Source: Cyrtodaria siliqua (taxonomy: Eukaryota > Mollusca > Bivalvia > Adapedonta > Hiatellidae). From it: DNA of 64,000 bases. The translations under genes were made by a program, and so were the position numbers. Below, one piece after another: positions 1 to 11,849 of the stretch. Numbering within the stretch: position 1 is the stretch's first letter; each line of letters opens with the position of its first letter. The notes under the pieces are model-generated. The model made no database searches, was not told the DNA's origin, and was given only the letters and a program-made list of their open reading frames with translations. The stretch is from NCBI GenBank assembly GCA_037043455.1, contig JAWPHD010001229.1, positions 62,001 through 126,000 on the forward strand, given 5' to 3'.

Positions 1-595
1 TTATATGTCAGCACGGCTTGCAGAAGCTGTTAGAGTGATTGAAAAATAACCTAAGTATCCTAAAGGTACCAGCCTTAATTATCTGCCCCTAGCAACCGAG
101 GAGGTGTTGCTAAGAGGGTTGTTTTATATGTACACGATGTTTAGACCCCAGGGGTGAGAACCAGACTGGGTTCGAACTTATATGTCAAGGTTATATATTA
201 TATCAGCACGAGTTGCATAAACTTTTAGAACGATTGAAAAGTGACCGCACTAACTTTTAGTCGGGACTATTTGATTATCTGTCCATAGCAACCGAGTGGG
301 TGTTGCTAAGGGGCTTGTTGTATATGTACTCGTAGCTTAGACCCCTGGGGTGAGATCCAGACTGGGTTCCGACTTATAGGTCAAGGTTATATGTTAGCAC
401 GGGTTGCAGACGTTCTTAGAAAAGCTGAAAAACAAACCTTTTTATTGAAAGTGGCCTGAGGTTCGAACCTTAACCACACGGTCATGGTTAGCCGGGACCC
501 GAACGAGGGCAAGGTGTCTGGTCTAAGAACCTAGGGTCGGATCCGGACTAAATTTGGACTTATTGGTCATTTGTGCACTTAAACTCGTGCATTGA
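1..595. repeat. Tandem repeat, ~190 bp unit, about three copies
   Basis: Three diverged copies follow each other (about 1-190, 191-386 and 387-595). Each begins near TTATATGTCAGCACG, carries a GCAACCGAG..GGTGTTGCTAAG block in the first two copies, and ends with CCAGACTGGGTTC and TTATATGTCAAGG. The third copy is the most diverged. The array starts at or before the window edge. No coding potential is visible. Confidence 0.75.
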
Positions 596-679
596 AATTT
601 ATAAATATTTATGAAGTATTGGTATGTTTATAAGTCGGAACCCAGTCTGATGGAGAATGGCTTTGTGGGTTCGACCCCC

Positions 680-1140
680 GCTACGATCAACCGACTCTTT
701 ATGGGAAAGAAACTTGGTGAGTTTTTTTTTATACTGGTACTTCCAACGAACATTGGTTCGGAAACTATGTACCTGTAAATAACTGTATGCATTCAAAGTT
801 TATTTTTGTAGAATTAAATTATCATTTATCTTCCTAATCACTTTATTTCTCTCCCGTATGTATTCCCATATTTATGCGGATTTTAGCTATCATATATCGT
901 CACTTTAAAAATATTTATCTCCAATATGTATTCACTTCTCATTACAACGGCATTCGACGTAAAAACGTGCAATTGAGACAACTAAACAGTTGAACGCAGG
1001 AGATATTTCTGTTCCATTCTTTGGTTGCATCCTGATATGGTTGAGTAGTATAATACTAGGGCTAAGACACAAATGACAAGTTGTTTTATGTATTTGAATA
1101 GCAAATAATATTTTCTGTAATTCCTGAGACTCCTAAATTA
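680..1140. other. AT-rich stretch without recognised features
   Basis: No open frame of note, no repeat and no splice-bounded coding stretch was seen. Confidence 0.5.
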
Positions 1141-1505
1141 AATGTTCTCACCAGGACACACCTCCAAATAAAACGACCGATCACACAACCGATTGCAACA
1201 GGCTGGGAATACTCGCAGCTATTTCCGATCACTCGCACTACCAGTCACAAGTAGTCGTGCTGCCGGCTGCAAAATTCTGCAAGTGATTGCAGGTAGTCGT
1301 TCGACAATTCGAAAGCAATTGTACGATATGTCTAAAATCGTTGGGACCACACCCACGATTGATACAGCCATTTGTTATGCGATCAGTCTTTTCAGTGCTC
1401 GGAGTGGGACTGCAAAGTCTGCGATTGACCCCGACCTTCTCGCGATTATCCCGGTCTGCGACTGGGGGAAATCGCAAGCGATCGCAACTCAGTATGACTG
1501 ATTCT
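1141..1505. other. GC-richer island, open on both strands, unidentified
   Basis: This block is clearly richer in GC and CpG than its neighbours and stays open for about 100 codons on the plus strand and about 80 on the minus strand. Words such as GTCGTTCGAC and GCGATCGCAA recur in partly palindromic form. It looks more like a mobile-element fragment than a gene: the translations show no motif I recognise and there is no convincing start or splice context. Confidence 0.3.
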
Positions 1506-3140
1506 TAAGTTTCCATGCATTTTGTATAAATATTGACATTTAGTAATTTACGTTACTAAATTAGTAATCTACGTTACCTTCGTTGTTAATGCATTGGCCC
1601 TGAATAGAGTGTACGCATTTACTTGTTTAATGTCTCAGAATATAAGTCGGTGTTTGTATTATTTCCAAACACATTTTATCGATTGTTTACTATAAATCTA
1701 TCATATACGTTTAGATCATGTAAAATGGTAAGCTATGTTACTTCCATAACAAATGTCACGTTCTCCTAAATTTACAATTTGGGACGTAATATGCTAACAA
1801 GAGTTAAATTAAACGGCAACTACACGCTAACACATATGTATTTAACCCTGGACACGTTCAATTTTATTGGCTATGATAGGTGTGTAAGTAGATTACATCA
1901 CGTAGATTACAAACGGGACTGTTTACCACATACATGTATAGGATCTTGAAATAGTTGTAAATTGGTCCATTACGTTGGCACGCCTTAATTCCAACGCCTT
2001 AATTCCATTAAGCGATGGGAAAGCTTATATTAGTAGGAATTTATGACGGATATTTCTACAATAAAACATGTTTAAAAACATTTTTATTGAAAAAATGTGA
2101 TAACCTGTTTAAAATTAACTTCAATTTTACAATATGCAAACGTTTTAAAACGAAATTAAGTGTGTTTTATTCATACCCAGCCAACCTCCTTTTCGCTTCT
2201 TAAAGAAGAGGTCTCATGGGGTATGAAAGTAACAGTTTTCCGGCCATGTTTTGTTTCATGAACATGCAAATAATACTTATTGTTACATACAACTTAGTAG
2301 CGGTTTTAAATATAAGTTCATTTGATGTTTAGAAAAAAAGTGTGGCCATTCACCTTTAATACTCGGACCACGTAATGAATGCTTTTCATCACTTTTCTTA
2401 CTATAACAAACGTGATTTATTGCAACGCAGGGAGAATATATTTGTATTGACATGCATGACGTAGTTTACGGGCTTAATGTAACGGTGGGTATACGCGCAA
2501 TCAATATCTTAAAAGTTGAAGTAAATAAAACGTTTTATTTTATGATATTTAGCAATGACATACTGTATTTTATCAGTGAAATAAAAGTGTTATTTCACAT
2601 TGTGAAATATAGAGTTTAATTTTCACAGTAGCTCCCGGAACTACCTTTTTAATACAACAAATTGTACATTCTATTCAAACACTGATTTTAAATGGATTTT
2701 AAAAGTTCAAAGGAAATGATTGCCAATATAAATATATTAAACAAAATTGTTCTATTAGGATATAAATAAAAAATCTTTATACTATTGTTTTTAGCCTGGC
2801 AAAAAATATGTAAAGCGGCTTAGTTATTGAAATTGCCACCCTTGTTATTTTACCGTAGTTTCCCTAAAGAAATGTTTGTAAAATCATAAAACAAAAAGAA
2901 AATGTGTTGTTTTGTCTTAAATAACATATTTTATTTCATCTTAAAGTGAGAAAACTTTTATATTTTCACTTACGCTTCGCATTCGTGAAAACATAACGTT
3001 TTCTATCTTCTCGGTGAAATTAAATATGTTATTCCGGCACTCTGAAACAACAATTATCTATTTACATGCTTTGTGCATGTTCATATTTAGCAAAACATAT
3101 TTGTAGAAGATATTTATATATACTTTAATTTAAAATCATG
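1506..3140. other. AT-rich intergenic DNA
   Basis: No supported gene, RNA or element was seen. Only very short frames exist, and they look like chance frames in AT-rich DNA. Confidence 0.5.
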
Positions 3141-3349
3141 TATACTGGCGAACAATGAAAACGCACCAGTAGGTTATCTGTATCTGTATCTGTAGAATAT
3201 CTTTGAGGAGTTGTTATATGGGAGTTAAGTTTTATTGCTGAAGTAATTTATAATATTAAGTGCATATATTGAAATGGAAGGATATTAATTAGCAAATGCA
3301 AACACCGATGACGGTCTTAGACTTTCTAAACATCCTGTATAGTGTTCAA

Positions 3350-3712
3350 TTAAAAAAAAGTATGCTAATGGACCTTTTGAAACGGCCGAGCACGACACAT
3401 ACGAAATATTGCAGTCTTGGTTTGATTGAGACTGTTCATGAGCGGTAGTGAAATATGCTAGCTACCGCTCACGCCCTCTAGCCCCGGGTTGAGCAGAACT
3501 CAATATTCATAAAAATCAACAGTACAGAATTTTAACCATCCCGAAGATGGCAAGTATACATCGGTGGATATAGCGATATTTGTATCTTTATTTCATCCCC
3601 TATATCCAGCGGCGTATGGTCCCAGGATCTAATAACATTGTATGCCCCGAAGAGCGAAATAAACAAAAAGGAACTGGGAGCAGCGGTTATGAAGCCTGCA
3701 TATCACAAGTAA
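3350..3712 (+). repeat. Dispersed ~360 bp repeat with conserved hairpins, copy A
   Basis: Matches 13173-13535 over most of its length, starting at GGAAACGGCCGAGCACGACA-like sequence and ending near GAGCAGCGGTTATGAA. A hairpin domain at 3412-3480 has stem 1 (CAGTCTT with GAGACTG, 3412-3434), stem 2 (GAGCGGTAG with CTACCGCTC, 3440-3470), then ACGCC and CTAG. Shorter relatives at 21.5 and 21.75 kb keep the same folds with different bases. Function unknown; a SINE-like or element-borne structured RNA is possible. Confidence 0.6.
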
Positions 3713-3761
3713 CAGCCAAAAGACTCAATTAAAAAGCAAAGGCACATGGGCAAAATAAAGT

Positions 3762-3964
3762 CACACATATTAATACCGGGTATGTCCAGTCGTTTTACCG
3801 TTCCTAGGAAATCATCCCGATGTCACGTTATTCTAGCACGAAAACGTCAATTATAACTCCAGCTAGTTGTGGCCTGGCGTTATCTTGTTGGAATATTGTA
3901 ACGTCGGGATGATTTACTAGGAACGGTTAAACGGGTGTCTATAACCGGTATGAAAATGTGTAAC
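3762..3964. mobile_element. Palindromic foldback MITE, ~200 bp
   Basis: The left arm (3762-3828) and right arm (3896-3964) are near-perfect inverted copies sharing CCGTTCCTAG and AAATCATCCCG words. The two arms meet over a ~65 bp centre. No coding capacity. It is nested inside the 3143-4152 inverted-repeat element. Confidence 0.75.
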
Positions 3965-4339
3965 CTTTGTTTTCTATCCGTGTGACTTTAATCGAACACT
4001 ATATACTAAGTTTAGGACTTTGAGACAATCAGTGTTTGCAGCTGTTAATCAATATCCTTCAATTTCAAAAATTGCACTTATTATTACAGATTACGTCAGC
4101 ATTACATTGTTACACCCATATAATCTACTGGTGCGTTTTCATTGACCGCCAGTAATAGATTTAGTACAGTGTATGATTGATGTCATTTGAATTCTTGTAA
4201 CCTAGATTACTCGTGAGACAATATTTAAAAATGATATTAAACCTATGAAACTTGTATTTGCCATATAATATTTCGCCTAGAAGTCAATATATCTGTCTTT
4301 TTGAATGTTATTCAAAAATAAATTGGATCAATTAAAGCG

Positions 4340-6175
4340 AAGATGTATATACTAGTTTGGTAAAACCTATTTTGTTTTTTCTTCTTCGAAAATATATCAG
4401 AATTAACTACGATCTACTATATCATATTTTATGGTATAAAAAAAAAGAATTAACACCAATTCACCTATTTTTAGCTCTACTAGCTAAAGGCCAGGCGATC
4501 TTATGCGATCACTTTTCGTCCGTCGTCGGTCTGTGTCTGTCTGTCCGTCTGTTAGCAATTTTATAAAATCGACATCATCTCTGCAACCGCTTGAAGGATT
4601 TTGATGAAACTTCCATCACAATGTTACTTGGGAGGGCCCCTCTCAGATTTGTGTTTTTCATGGCCGCCAGTCATCCAAGATGGCCACCATGGCTAAAACT
4701 ATTTAAGGAATTTTCACATCTCCTCCGAAACCACTTATTCCATTTTTGTGAAATATCATTAAAAAAAAGAATTAACCCCAATTCACCTATTTTTAACTCT
4801 ACTAGCCAAAGCCCAGGCGATCTTATGCGATCTCTTTCCGTCCGTCGTCGGTCTGTGTCTGCCCGTCCGTCTGTTAGCAATTTTATAAAATTGACATCTC
4901 CTCTGAAACCGCTTGAAGGATTTTGATGAAACTTGTGTTTTTCACGGCCGCCAGTCATCCAAGATGGCCACCATGGCTAAAACTATTTAAGGATTTTTCA
5001 CATCTCCTCCGAAACTACTGATTCCATTATTGTGAAATACCATAAACATGTTCCTTGGGTTGGCCTCTATCAAGCTTATGTTTTTCATTATTGTCGAATA
5101 ATCAAAATGGCCGCCACGGCGACTCAAAGTTTACATAGAGTTATATATAGGAAATGGCTAAAAATGACATCTTCTCTGAAATTACTTGAAGGATTTTTAT
5201 GAAACTTCATTACAATGATCTGTAGGATAGTCCCCCTGAGGTTTGTGTTTTTCGCGGCCGCCAGTCATCCAAGATGGCCACCATGGCTGAAATTATGTCA
5301 AATTTAAGGAAATTTCAAACGACATCTCTTCCGAAACCACTAAGTCCATTCTTGTGAAATATCATAAACATGTTCCTTGAGATGGCCTCTATCAAGGTTG
5401 TGTTTTTCGTTATCGTCGAATAATCAAAATGGCCGCCACTGCGACTCAAAGTTTACATAGAGTAATATATAGGAAAACATTAAAATTGACATCTTCTCTG
5501 AAACCTCTTGAAGGATTTTGATGAAACTTAAATAACAATGATCTTTGGGATAGTCCCTCTCAGACTTGTGTTTTTTGCGGCTGCCAGTGTTCCAAGAGGG
5601 CCGCCATGGCTAAAACTATGTCAAATTTAAGGAAATTTCAAACGACATCTCCTTCAAAATCACTTATTCCATTCTTGGGAAATATCATATACATGTTCCT
5701 TGAGTTAGCCTCTATCACGTTTGTGTTTTTCTTTTTCGTCGAATAATCAAAATGGCCACCACGGCGACCCAAAATTTACATAGAGTTATATAGTAAAAGG
5801 TTAAAAATGACATCTTCTCTGAAACCTCTTGAAGGATTTTGATGAAACTTAATCACCATGCTATGTTATCCAAGATGGCGGCATGTCTAAAACTAGGTCA
5901 AATTTAAGAAATTTCAAACGACATCTCCCTTAACCACTTATTTCATTCTTGTGAAATAAAATAAACATGAAATATCATATACATGTACCTTGGGTTAGCT
6001 TCTATCAAGTTTGTGTTTTTCGTTATCGTCGAATAATCAAAATGGCCGCCATAGCGAACCAACTTTTACATAGAGTTATATAGGAAAACGTTAAAAATGA
6101 CATCTTCTCTGAAATTGCTTGAAGGATTTTGAGGAAACTTAATCACAAGATCTTTGGGTTAATCCCCCTCAGATA
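4340..6175 (+). repeat. Tandem array of ~320 bp units
   Basis: The word GACATCTTCTCTGAAA or close variants recur near 4571, 4892, 5167, 5488, 5809 and 6098, giving spacings of about 275-321 bp. Each unit also carries CATCCAAGATGGCC and a GTTTACATAGAG tail. The array starts with TTTTTAGCTCTACTAGCC and a GTCCGTCGTCGG run, a signature shared with several other elements here. The Naiad element at 6.18 kb interrupts it. Open frames inside are repeat shadows. Confidence 0.8.
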
Positions 6176-8594
6176 AAGGCTAGACATATTGCAGAACTTA
6201 AGTGGATGATAAACTTACAGACACCTTATCCACTCGGCCTTAATGACAATATTTATCAAAAGGAAATATTTCTAAAGATCATAATATTGACATTTTTTCT
6301 ATATTTTCTGTTCGAAAGCGTAAATCTAGGTCTCATGGTCTTAGGCGTAATCAAACATCAAACATCAAACATCAAACATCAAACGTAAATCGGTGTATTT
6401 ATTTCTGTCGCTGATTTACATACTATTTGTAAACAGTCTGGAAATCACTCTATGCTTTCACGGCTTACCTCTTCGTCCATTTCTTCACTAAAGTTGATCG
6501 ACGAGGAAGCCGACACAATTTTCATTCGTACGGATCCCTTGTATAACACTGCTTTCATAGTTCAAAGCTACACACAACATGTTCTCCGACCCCATATTGA
6601 CAAGGAGTCTGATCACGTCAGGCATTTTCTAAAACTACTATATATTAATAAAGGTGTTGATTTCATTGACATGCCTAGTATTTTTTGGGATACTCATGTA
6701 GTTGATTCTATCCCAAAATATTTCAGAAATTCCGAAAGTCCTGTAATTTGTTGTAAGTATAAAAAGTCTATTAGAAATATTATTATCAACTACAACAAAA
6801 TAGTTTCTGACCTTGATATAGTACATAATACTCCTAAGGAATGTGAATGCAACACATCAACATTTTGCTATGCTCCAGCAGGTCATGTCATCACTGGTAA
6901 TTTTGATATTGTTGATAAACGTATTCGGCATTTGTTTTCGAAAGGTCCTAAATATAAATTACCTTCAACGATTGATTTTAATGCCTGTCGTGCCCGGATC
7001 TCCCACTCTATTGAAGATTTTAGTATAAAATGGTGTCGTAGAGAACATGCGGATCCAAACTCGCTTTCTACTTGGAAAAAATCAATTCTTAAAATTATGG
7101 ATACACGTATTAACTTTTGTAATGCTAACCCCTCTTTACTACCTCCGAGACCTCGGTTTTCCTTTTGTAATTTAAAATCGGGAATTCAGGAATTTCATAA
7201 TAAATTTGTTTAGTTCCTGCAGATAAAGCAGCTAATAATGTAATTATTGTTTGACGCCTACATTACGTCAATGTTTTATCCCTGGAACTCGGCAGCACCA
7301 ATTCGTATACTCCAGTTAATTCTACTGAGGATGATGTTGTTTCCGCACATATCACTCGGTGCACTACTTTCAAGGCTGGTGTAAACGATAAGCAAAATAA
7401 TCTGCCTACCATGTACTGGATTCCTAAATTACATAAAAATCCGTATAAGGCTCGCTTTATTTCTAATTCTAGTGCCTGCACAACAACAAACATCTCCAAA
7501 CTTTTAACTTCTTGTCTTACTGCCGTTAAAGATCACGTTAAACTATATTGTGATAAAACTTATGAAAACTCTGGGATTAATTTACTTTGGTCTATAAAAA
7601 AATCAGGAGACGTTCTTGATAAAATTTTCAATAAAGTTCAAGTTTCATCACTTAGTACTTATGACTTCTCTACACTATATACAACCTTACCACATCATCT
7701 TATTAAAGACAAACTAATTTCTCTTATTCAAAAAACATTCGCTAGAGAAAATACTACATTTTTGGCATGTAATAATATTCAAGCGTTTTTTACTAACGGC
7801 AGCTTTTACAATTATACTATGTGGACTTGCTATGAAGTTTGTGAAACACTCATCTTCCTATTAGATAGTATTTTCGTCAGCTATGGTACCACCGTTTATA
7901 GACACATTGTTGGTATCCCTATGGGTACGTACTGTGCACCACTTGCGCAGATTTGTTTTTATTTTGCTCTTAAAGGGATTTCATTTTGAGTCTTTCACCA
8001 GATACCCAGGCAAATGTTATTGAAGCTTTTAATGACACCTCTCGGTATCTGGATGACATACTGAACATTGACAACCCTTTCTTTCCAACTATGGTTGATA
8101 ATATTTATCCTAAAGAACTTCAGCTTAATAAAGCTAATATATCTGATAATAACGCTTCTTTTCTCTCGATTGGAAATGGTCAAATAATTAGCAAAATCTA
8201 TGACAAGAGAGATGATTTTAATTTTGACATTGCTAATTACCCCCACTTGGATGGGGATGTTCCCCGAGCAACATATTATGGGGTATATGTGTATATTCGT
8301 TTTTCAAGAGCTTGTACTCGAGTTGAGGACTTTAATATTCGTAATCTTTGTATAACTAAAAAGCTACTCAATCAGGGTTACCGTTATCATAAACTTCGTA
8401 AAACCTTTGCAAAATGTTATTATCGTAACCCTGATCTTCTTTCCAAATATAAAAGTAATTTAAGGACTCTTCTGCGACAAGGACTATCACAACCTGACTT
8501 CTATGGTGATGTGATTTATAAACTTCGTAAGATTCTTGGTCATGATCACTTTTATACTATATTTGTTAAACTTGTTAGACCAGGCCTAGGTTAA
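6176..8594 (+). mobile_element. Penelope-like retroelement, Naiad type, copy 1 (truncated at both ends)
   Basis: The element begins abruptly inside the 320 bp array, in the end of an endonuclease-like domain, and stops near 8580, where it no longer matches copy 2. Domain order is endonuclease remnant, CxC linker, reverse transcriptase. That permuted order is the published hallmark of Naiad elements, which abound in invertebrates, whereas canonical Penelope elements carry the endonuclease at the C-terminus. The usual 3' tail is missing here. Loss of the 5' end fits incomplete target-primed reverse transcription. Confidence 0.8.
6176..8594 (+). pseudogene. Naiad polyprotein: GIY-YIG remnant, CxC linker, reverse transcriptase
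   Basis: The first segment (6176-6360) reads TPYPLGLNDNI and a basic RKRKSRSHG stretch, resembling the C-terminal part of a Penelope-type GIY-YIG endonuclease. After a frame change in a short repeat, 6400-7213 carries the linker with ECEC, AGHVITGNF and KGPKYKLP. From 7213 the reverse transcriptase runs with VPADKAANN, motif A DFSTLYTTLPH and motif B GIPMGT; motif C YLDD follows after a frameshift near 7947. A TGA at 7252-7254 lies in an otherwise open frame. Other lesions are the frame change at ~7213, a TAA at ~7974 and small deletions near 8165 and 8290. It would have copied element RNA into DNA; this copy looks dead. Confidence 0.8.
6354..6384 (+). repeat. Short (CATCAAA)n tract in the Naiad reading frame
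   Basis: Four or more 7 bp units lie between the endonuclease remnant and the CxC region. Because 7 is not a multiple of three, copy-number change here explains the frame switch. Confidence 0.7.
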
Positions 8595-9103
8595 TGTTCA
8601 TTGAGTATTTACTATCAAACCCATCAGCTTGTGACATAATTGGTTTCAATTAAATGGATCAATTAACCTGCCAATGGACAGTTGCTATGTTGTGCTCTTT
8701 TGTGAAAGTTGCAATCGTGATAACGACAGCATCGACCTTTATTTTGATTATGTTTTGTTTGATTGTAAACCCATTGCAGACGGTTGTGCCTTACGGCTTG
8801 GGCAATTTACAAATTACAAATTACTTGGAGTTTTAATGGTACTGCGGGATTTGAAAACTTTTCAGGATGTGTTCAATTGCTGAGATAACGTCTCAGACAT
8901 CTTAATTAATTGCCGAACATAAAATTACTCTTTTCAAGTATAGCATGTACATACACAGGGTCATATCTCTGCGGCATACTCATCCTAAGAAAACGTGCAC
9001 ATAATACTAATATGGCATCTGTTTTTAAACAATAAAATTGAAAAGCAGACATATGGCGGTGTTTTTCATTTGCCTGAATAGCACTACTGATGTATCATGT
9101 TTC
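8595..9103. other. Unassigned sequence with one 69-codon frame
   Basis: The frame 8674-8883 (+) is cysteine- and aspartate-rich at its start, with no motif I recognise and no splice context. Composition matches the surroundings. Probably non-coding. Confidence 0.3.
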
Positions 9104-9216
9104 CGAAGAAGAAGAAGAAGAAGAAGAAGAAGAAGAAGAAGAAGAAGAAGAAGAAGAAGAAGAAGAAAAAAAAAAGAAGAAGAAAAAGAAGAAAGAAGAA
9201 AAACAAAGAAGAAGAA
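9104..9216 (+). repeat. (GAA)n microsatellite with poly-A interruptions
   Basis: A nearly pure GAA tract of about 60 bp decays into AGAAAA-rich sequence. It produces an arginine/lysine-only open frame that is an artefact. Confidence 0.95.
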
Positions 9217-11849
9217 TATATGATTGACTTGAACTATAATTATGTTGTGTATTTTATCATATAATACATTAACATACGAATAAACTCACAGACATATTGA
9301 TAGTTGTAAAACTCACGACGTCCCATAATTGGTTTGTAATATTTGTATATTTACTCGGCAGAGCCTCGTCCCTGGTTACAATTCTAACTCGCGGGTGAGA
9401 TTTCTATATCTCACATGGATATTCATGATGGATTCTTATAATCTCAATCTAACATTGTGTGAGCAATGGGACGGTTGCTAGAAAGGGTTGTGGGTAGTAT
9501 TTAAGTAGAACTTTTAAAACCTGATGAAGGGCTTTGGTTGGGAATAGGTAGGGTATCTTGGCTATAAAACTTCAAATAGGAAATTAAGAGTATCCATATT
9601 AAGAGCGTCGATGTCATGGGGAATTGGGGGAAGGTTACTATAATAAAAGGGAGTTGACATGTTTCCTTTCTAGGGGTGGGGTTTATCAACTGGTGCCTTT
9701 AGGGGATTTTCTGATGCTGTTTTGAGCCTGGTTAGGGCAATAGGTAGGATTTTATTTTTACAAGTTAAGATTCAGTGGTACTAATTTAATATTACCAATT
9801 TAGTCGGTTATACTACGTCATTATATATCGTGTAATGTTCGTTTGGGGGTAAAAATATACCATGAATAAAGGTTACTTGTTAACATATAACGCATTTACC
9901 AAATCAGTCTCAGCGGGTACAGACATTCCATTGTATGACCTGACCATTGTAGAAAGATTATCATATATTTTAGCATATATCAGAAACCCATAAACAGCAA
10001 TGTCCTGACCAAAAGCAAAGCTATTTTAAACTGCTGTTAGCCCTACAATCAATGTTATTTATATATGGAGACAGTTCTTTTACCTCACGCCTTCACATGC
10101 AATTCGGATGACGTACATCAGTATATTTTCTAACATGTTTACTATCGAAATCTTCCTTGTTACCGTGAACATACTGTCCCCGTAAGTAACAAAAGGTCTT
10201 TATTTTGCGTACATGTTTTGCTTGTAACAAAAATGAGATATATTGTCCTATAGAAACCCCAGCGTCCCATTGCAATGGCATCGTCGGTCCGCACTGTACT
10301 ACAAACAAGGAGCAATATTTAATTAATTATACAATGAAAAAGACAAAATACAACAGAAAGGGTGGTGAAGACAGGGTTACCTACTTGGAACGGTCAGGAG
10401 GCAATAAGGCCTACACGTTAGCTTGAATCGACTTTATGTGTACACAATCATCGCTAATATCTTGTCTTCAGTTCCCAAATCGACAAGACAGTGTAAACAA
10501 AACTATATACACCCCATCAAAAGGAATTCTCTAACAATAACGTCAACATCCAGAGAAACACACATCGAATATGTGTTTATTTCTTTATGTGTTTCTATAA
10601 ATACTTCGTTTACCATTGACTTGAACGTCCATTACAGTTTGGGGTACAACCACATGAATTAACAAGTCTTTATCTTTTGCCCAACCCCTTTTTGGGATAT
10701 CTGACGGGTCAACAACTCAATTAAAGATTAGTTGAACTGGACTGTATAAAAGTCAGAAATCGAAGCGTAACCTATTACATTTAACCTACAGATAACATCG
10801 ATAATTTACGGCTTCCTAATATATTTCATATACAATAGCTGCATGGAACGGTATTTGAACCAGGGACTTTGCATTTTTATTTGTAGCATGACGATTTTAT
10901 CGCATTTCTAACAGTAAATAGACATGACGTAATTACTGTAGCATATACACCTGCACAAACATATCAAATGTTAAATTCAAAATCGAGACTAAAGTTGTGA
11001 GACGAAATCTTAGTTAAATTGATAATAAATAGTATTACACCACGCATGTTGTTTTACATGTGCGAAATGATGTATATATACTGATACATCTTAAGGCTCG
11101 TTCAAATATGTTAAGTTATTTTGCATTAGAATATTTGAACCTAAATATACAACATTCTTGTTCTTATCAAGCATAATGCTACATGTGTAAAAATACGATG
11201 TGCACTTCTCGATGTCTGTAATGTACGTTAAATTTGATCGCTTAAATACCCGATTTAGCCATGAGCTGTTAAACATGAAGTTACAAATAAAGACACACCT
11301 ACATAGAAGAAAGCGATTTAAATACACATAGTTTAAAGTTCACAGTATATGGTTGTCTCTGCACAAGTGATTCATGGCTAAATGCATGCCCTTTGAAAAA
11401 TAACATACTTCCAAATACCTTGCACGAGTAAAAAAAATATGCGGGTGTGCGTTTAAAACAAACTGACAAAAATACACTACTGGGAATAGACATGTAGATA
11501 TAAAAATCGAACAGGAAAAGCAGAACGGCGCTGTTTCTGAAAATATAGAAAAATGCTTTCTGGGCAATAACTTCAGTCAGACATTGAAACGAAAAATGGT
11601 GTGTAGGTAACTTATATGGAAATGAAGCTTGTGAATAAGTCTGAAGTTATTGGGATCACGGTAAAGGTCGCTGTAACAAAAAATAAAATAAAAGTTTCCG
11701 GGCTATAACTTTAGAAAGGAATGAGATATAATTGATATAATTATATTAATGCAAATATTATCTTACACTTGTTTGAGTTGATGTCTATATCTGTACTGAC
11801 ATGATGACAGTAAGAGTAGTATAACAGTAGATATAACATATAGATATAA
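9217..11849. other. AT-rich non-coding DNA
   Basis: Several frames of 60-80 codons occur on both strands, none with a recognisable motif, splice context or repeat match. I see no supported feature in these 2.6 kb. Confidence 0.45.

Larger units (their letters stand above)
3143..4152. mobile_element. ~1 kb non-autonomous element with terminal inverted repeats
   Basis: The left end (3143-3175) carries AATGAAAACGCACCAGTAG. The right end (4117-4152) carries its reverse complement, with the flanking ACTGGCG/CGCCAGT words also matching. No transposase frame lies between, so it would be non-autonomous. A hairpin repeat copy and a palindromic MITE sit inside it and may be later insertions. Confidence 0.6.

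Noticed and set aside
640..690. tRNA-like box B (GGGTTCGACCC) suggesting a tRNA gene or SINE head
   Set aside because: The T-arm-like stem pairs, but no box A, anticodon arm or acceptor stem could be placed upstream.
4591..4958. Overlapping frames of 95-111 codons on both strands
   Set aside because: They lie wholly inside the 320 bp tandem array, whose other units do not keep them open.
9038..9223. Arginine/lysine-rich peptide
   Set aside because: Direct readout of the GAA microsatellite.
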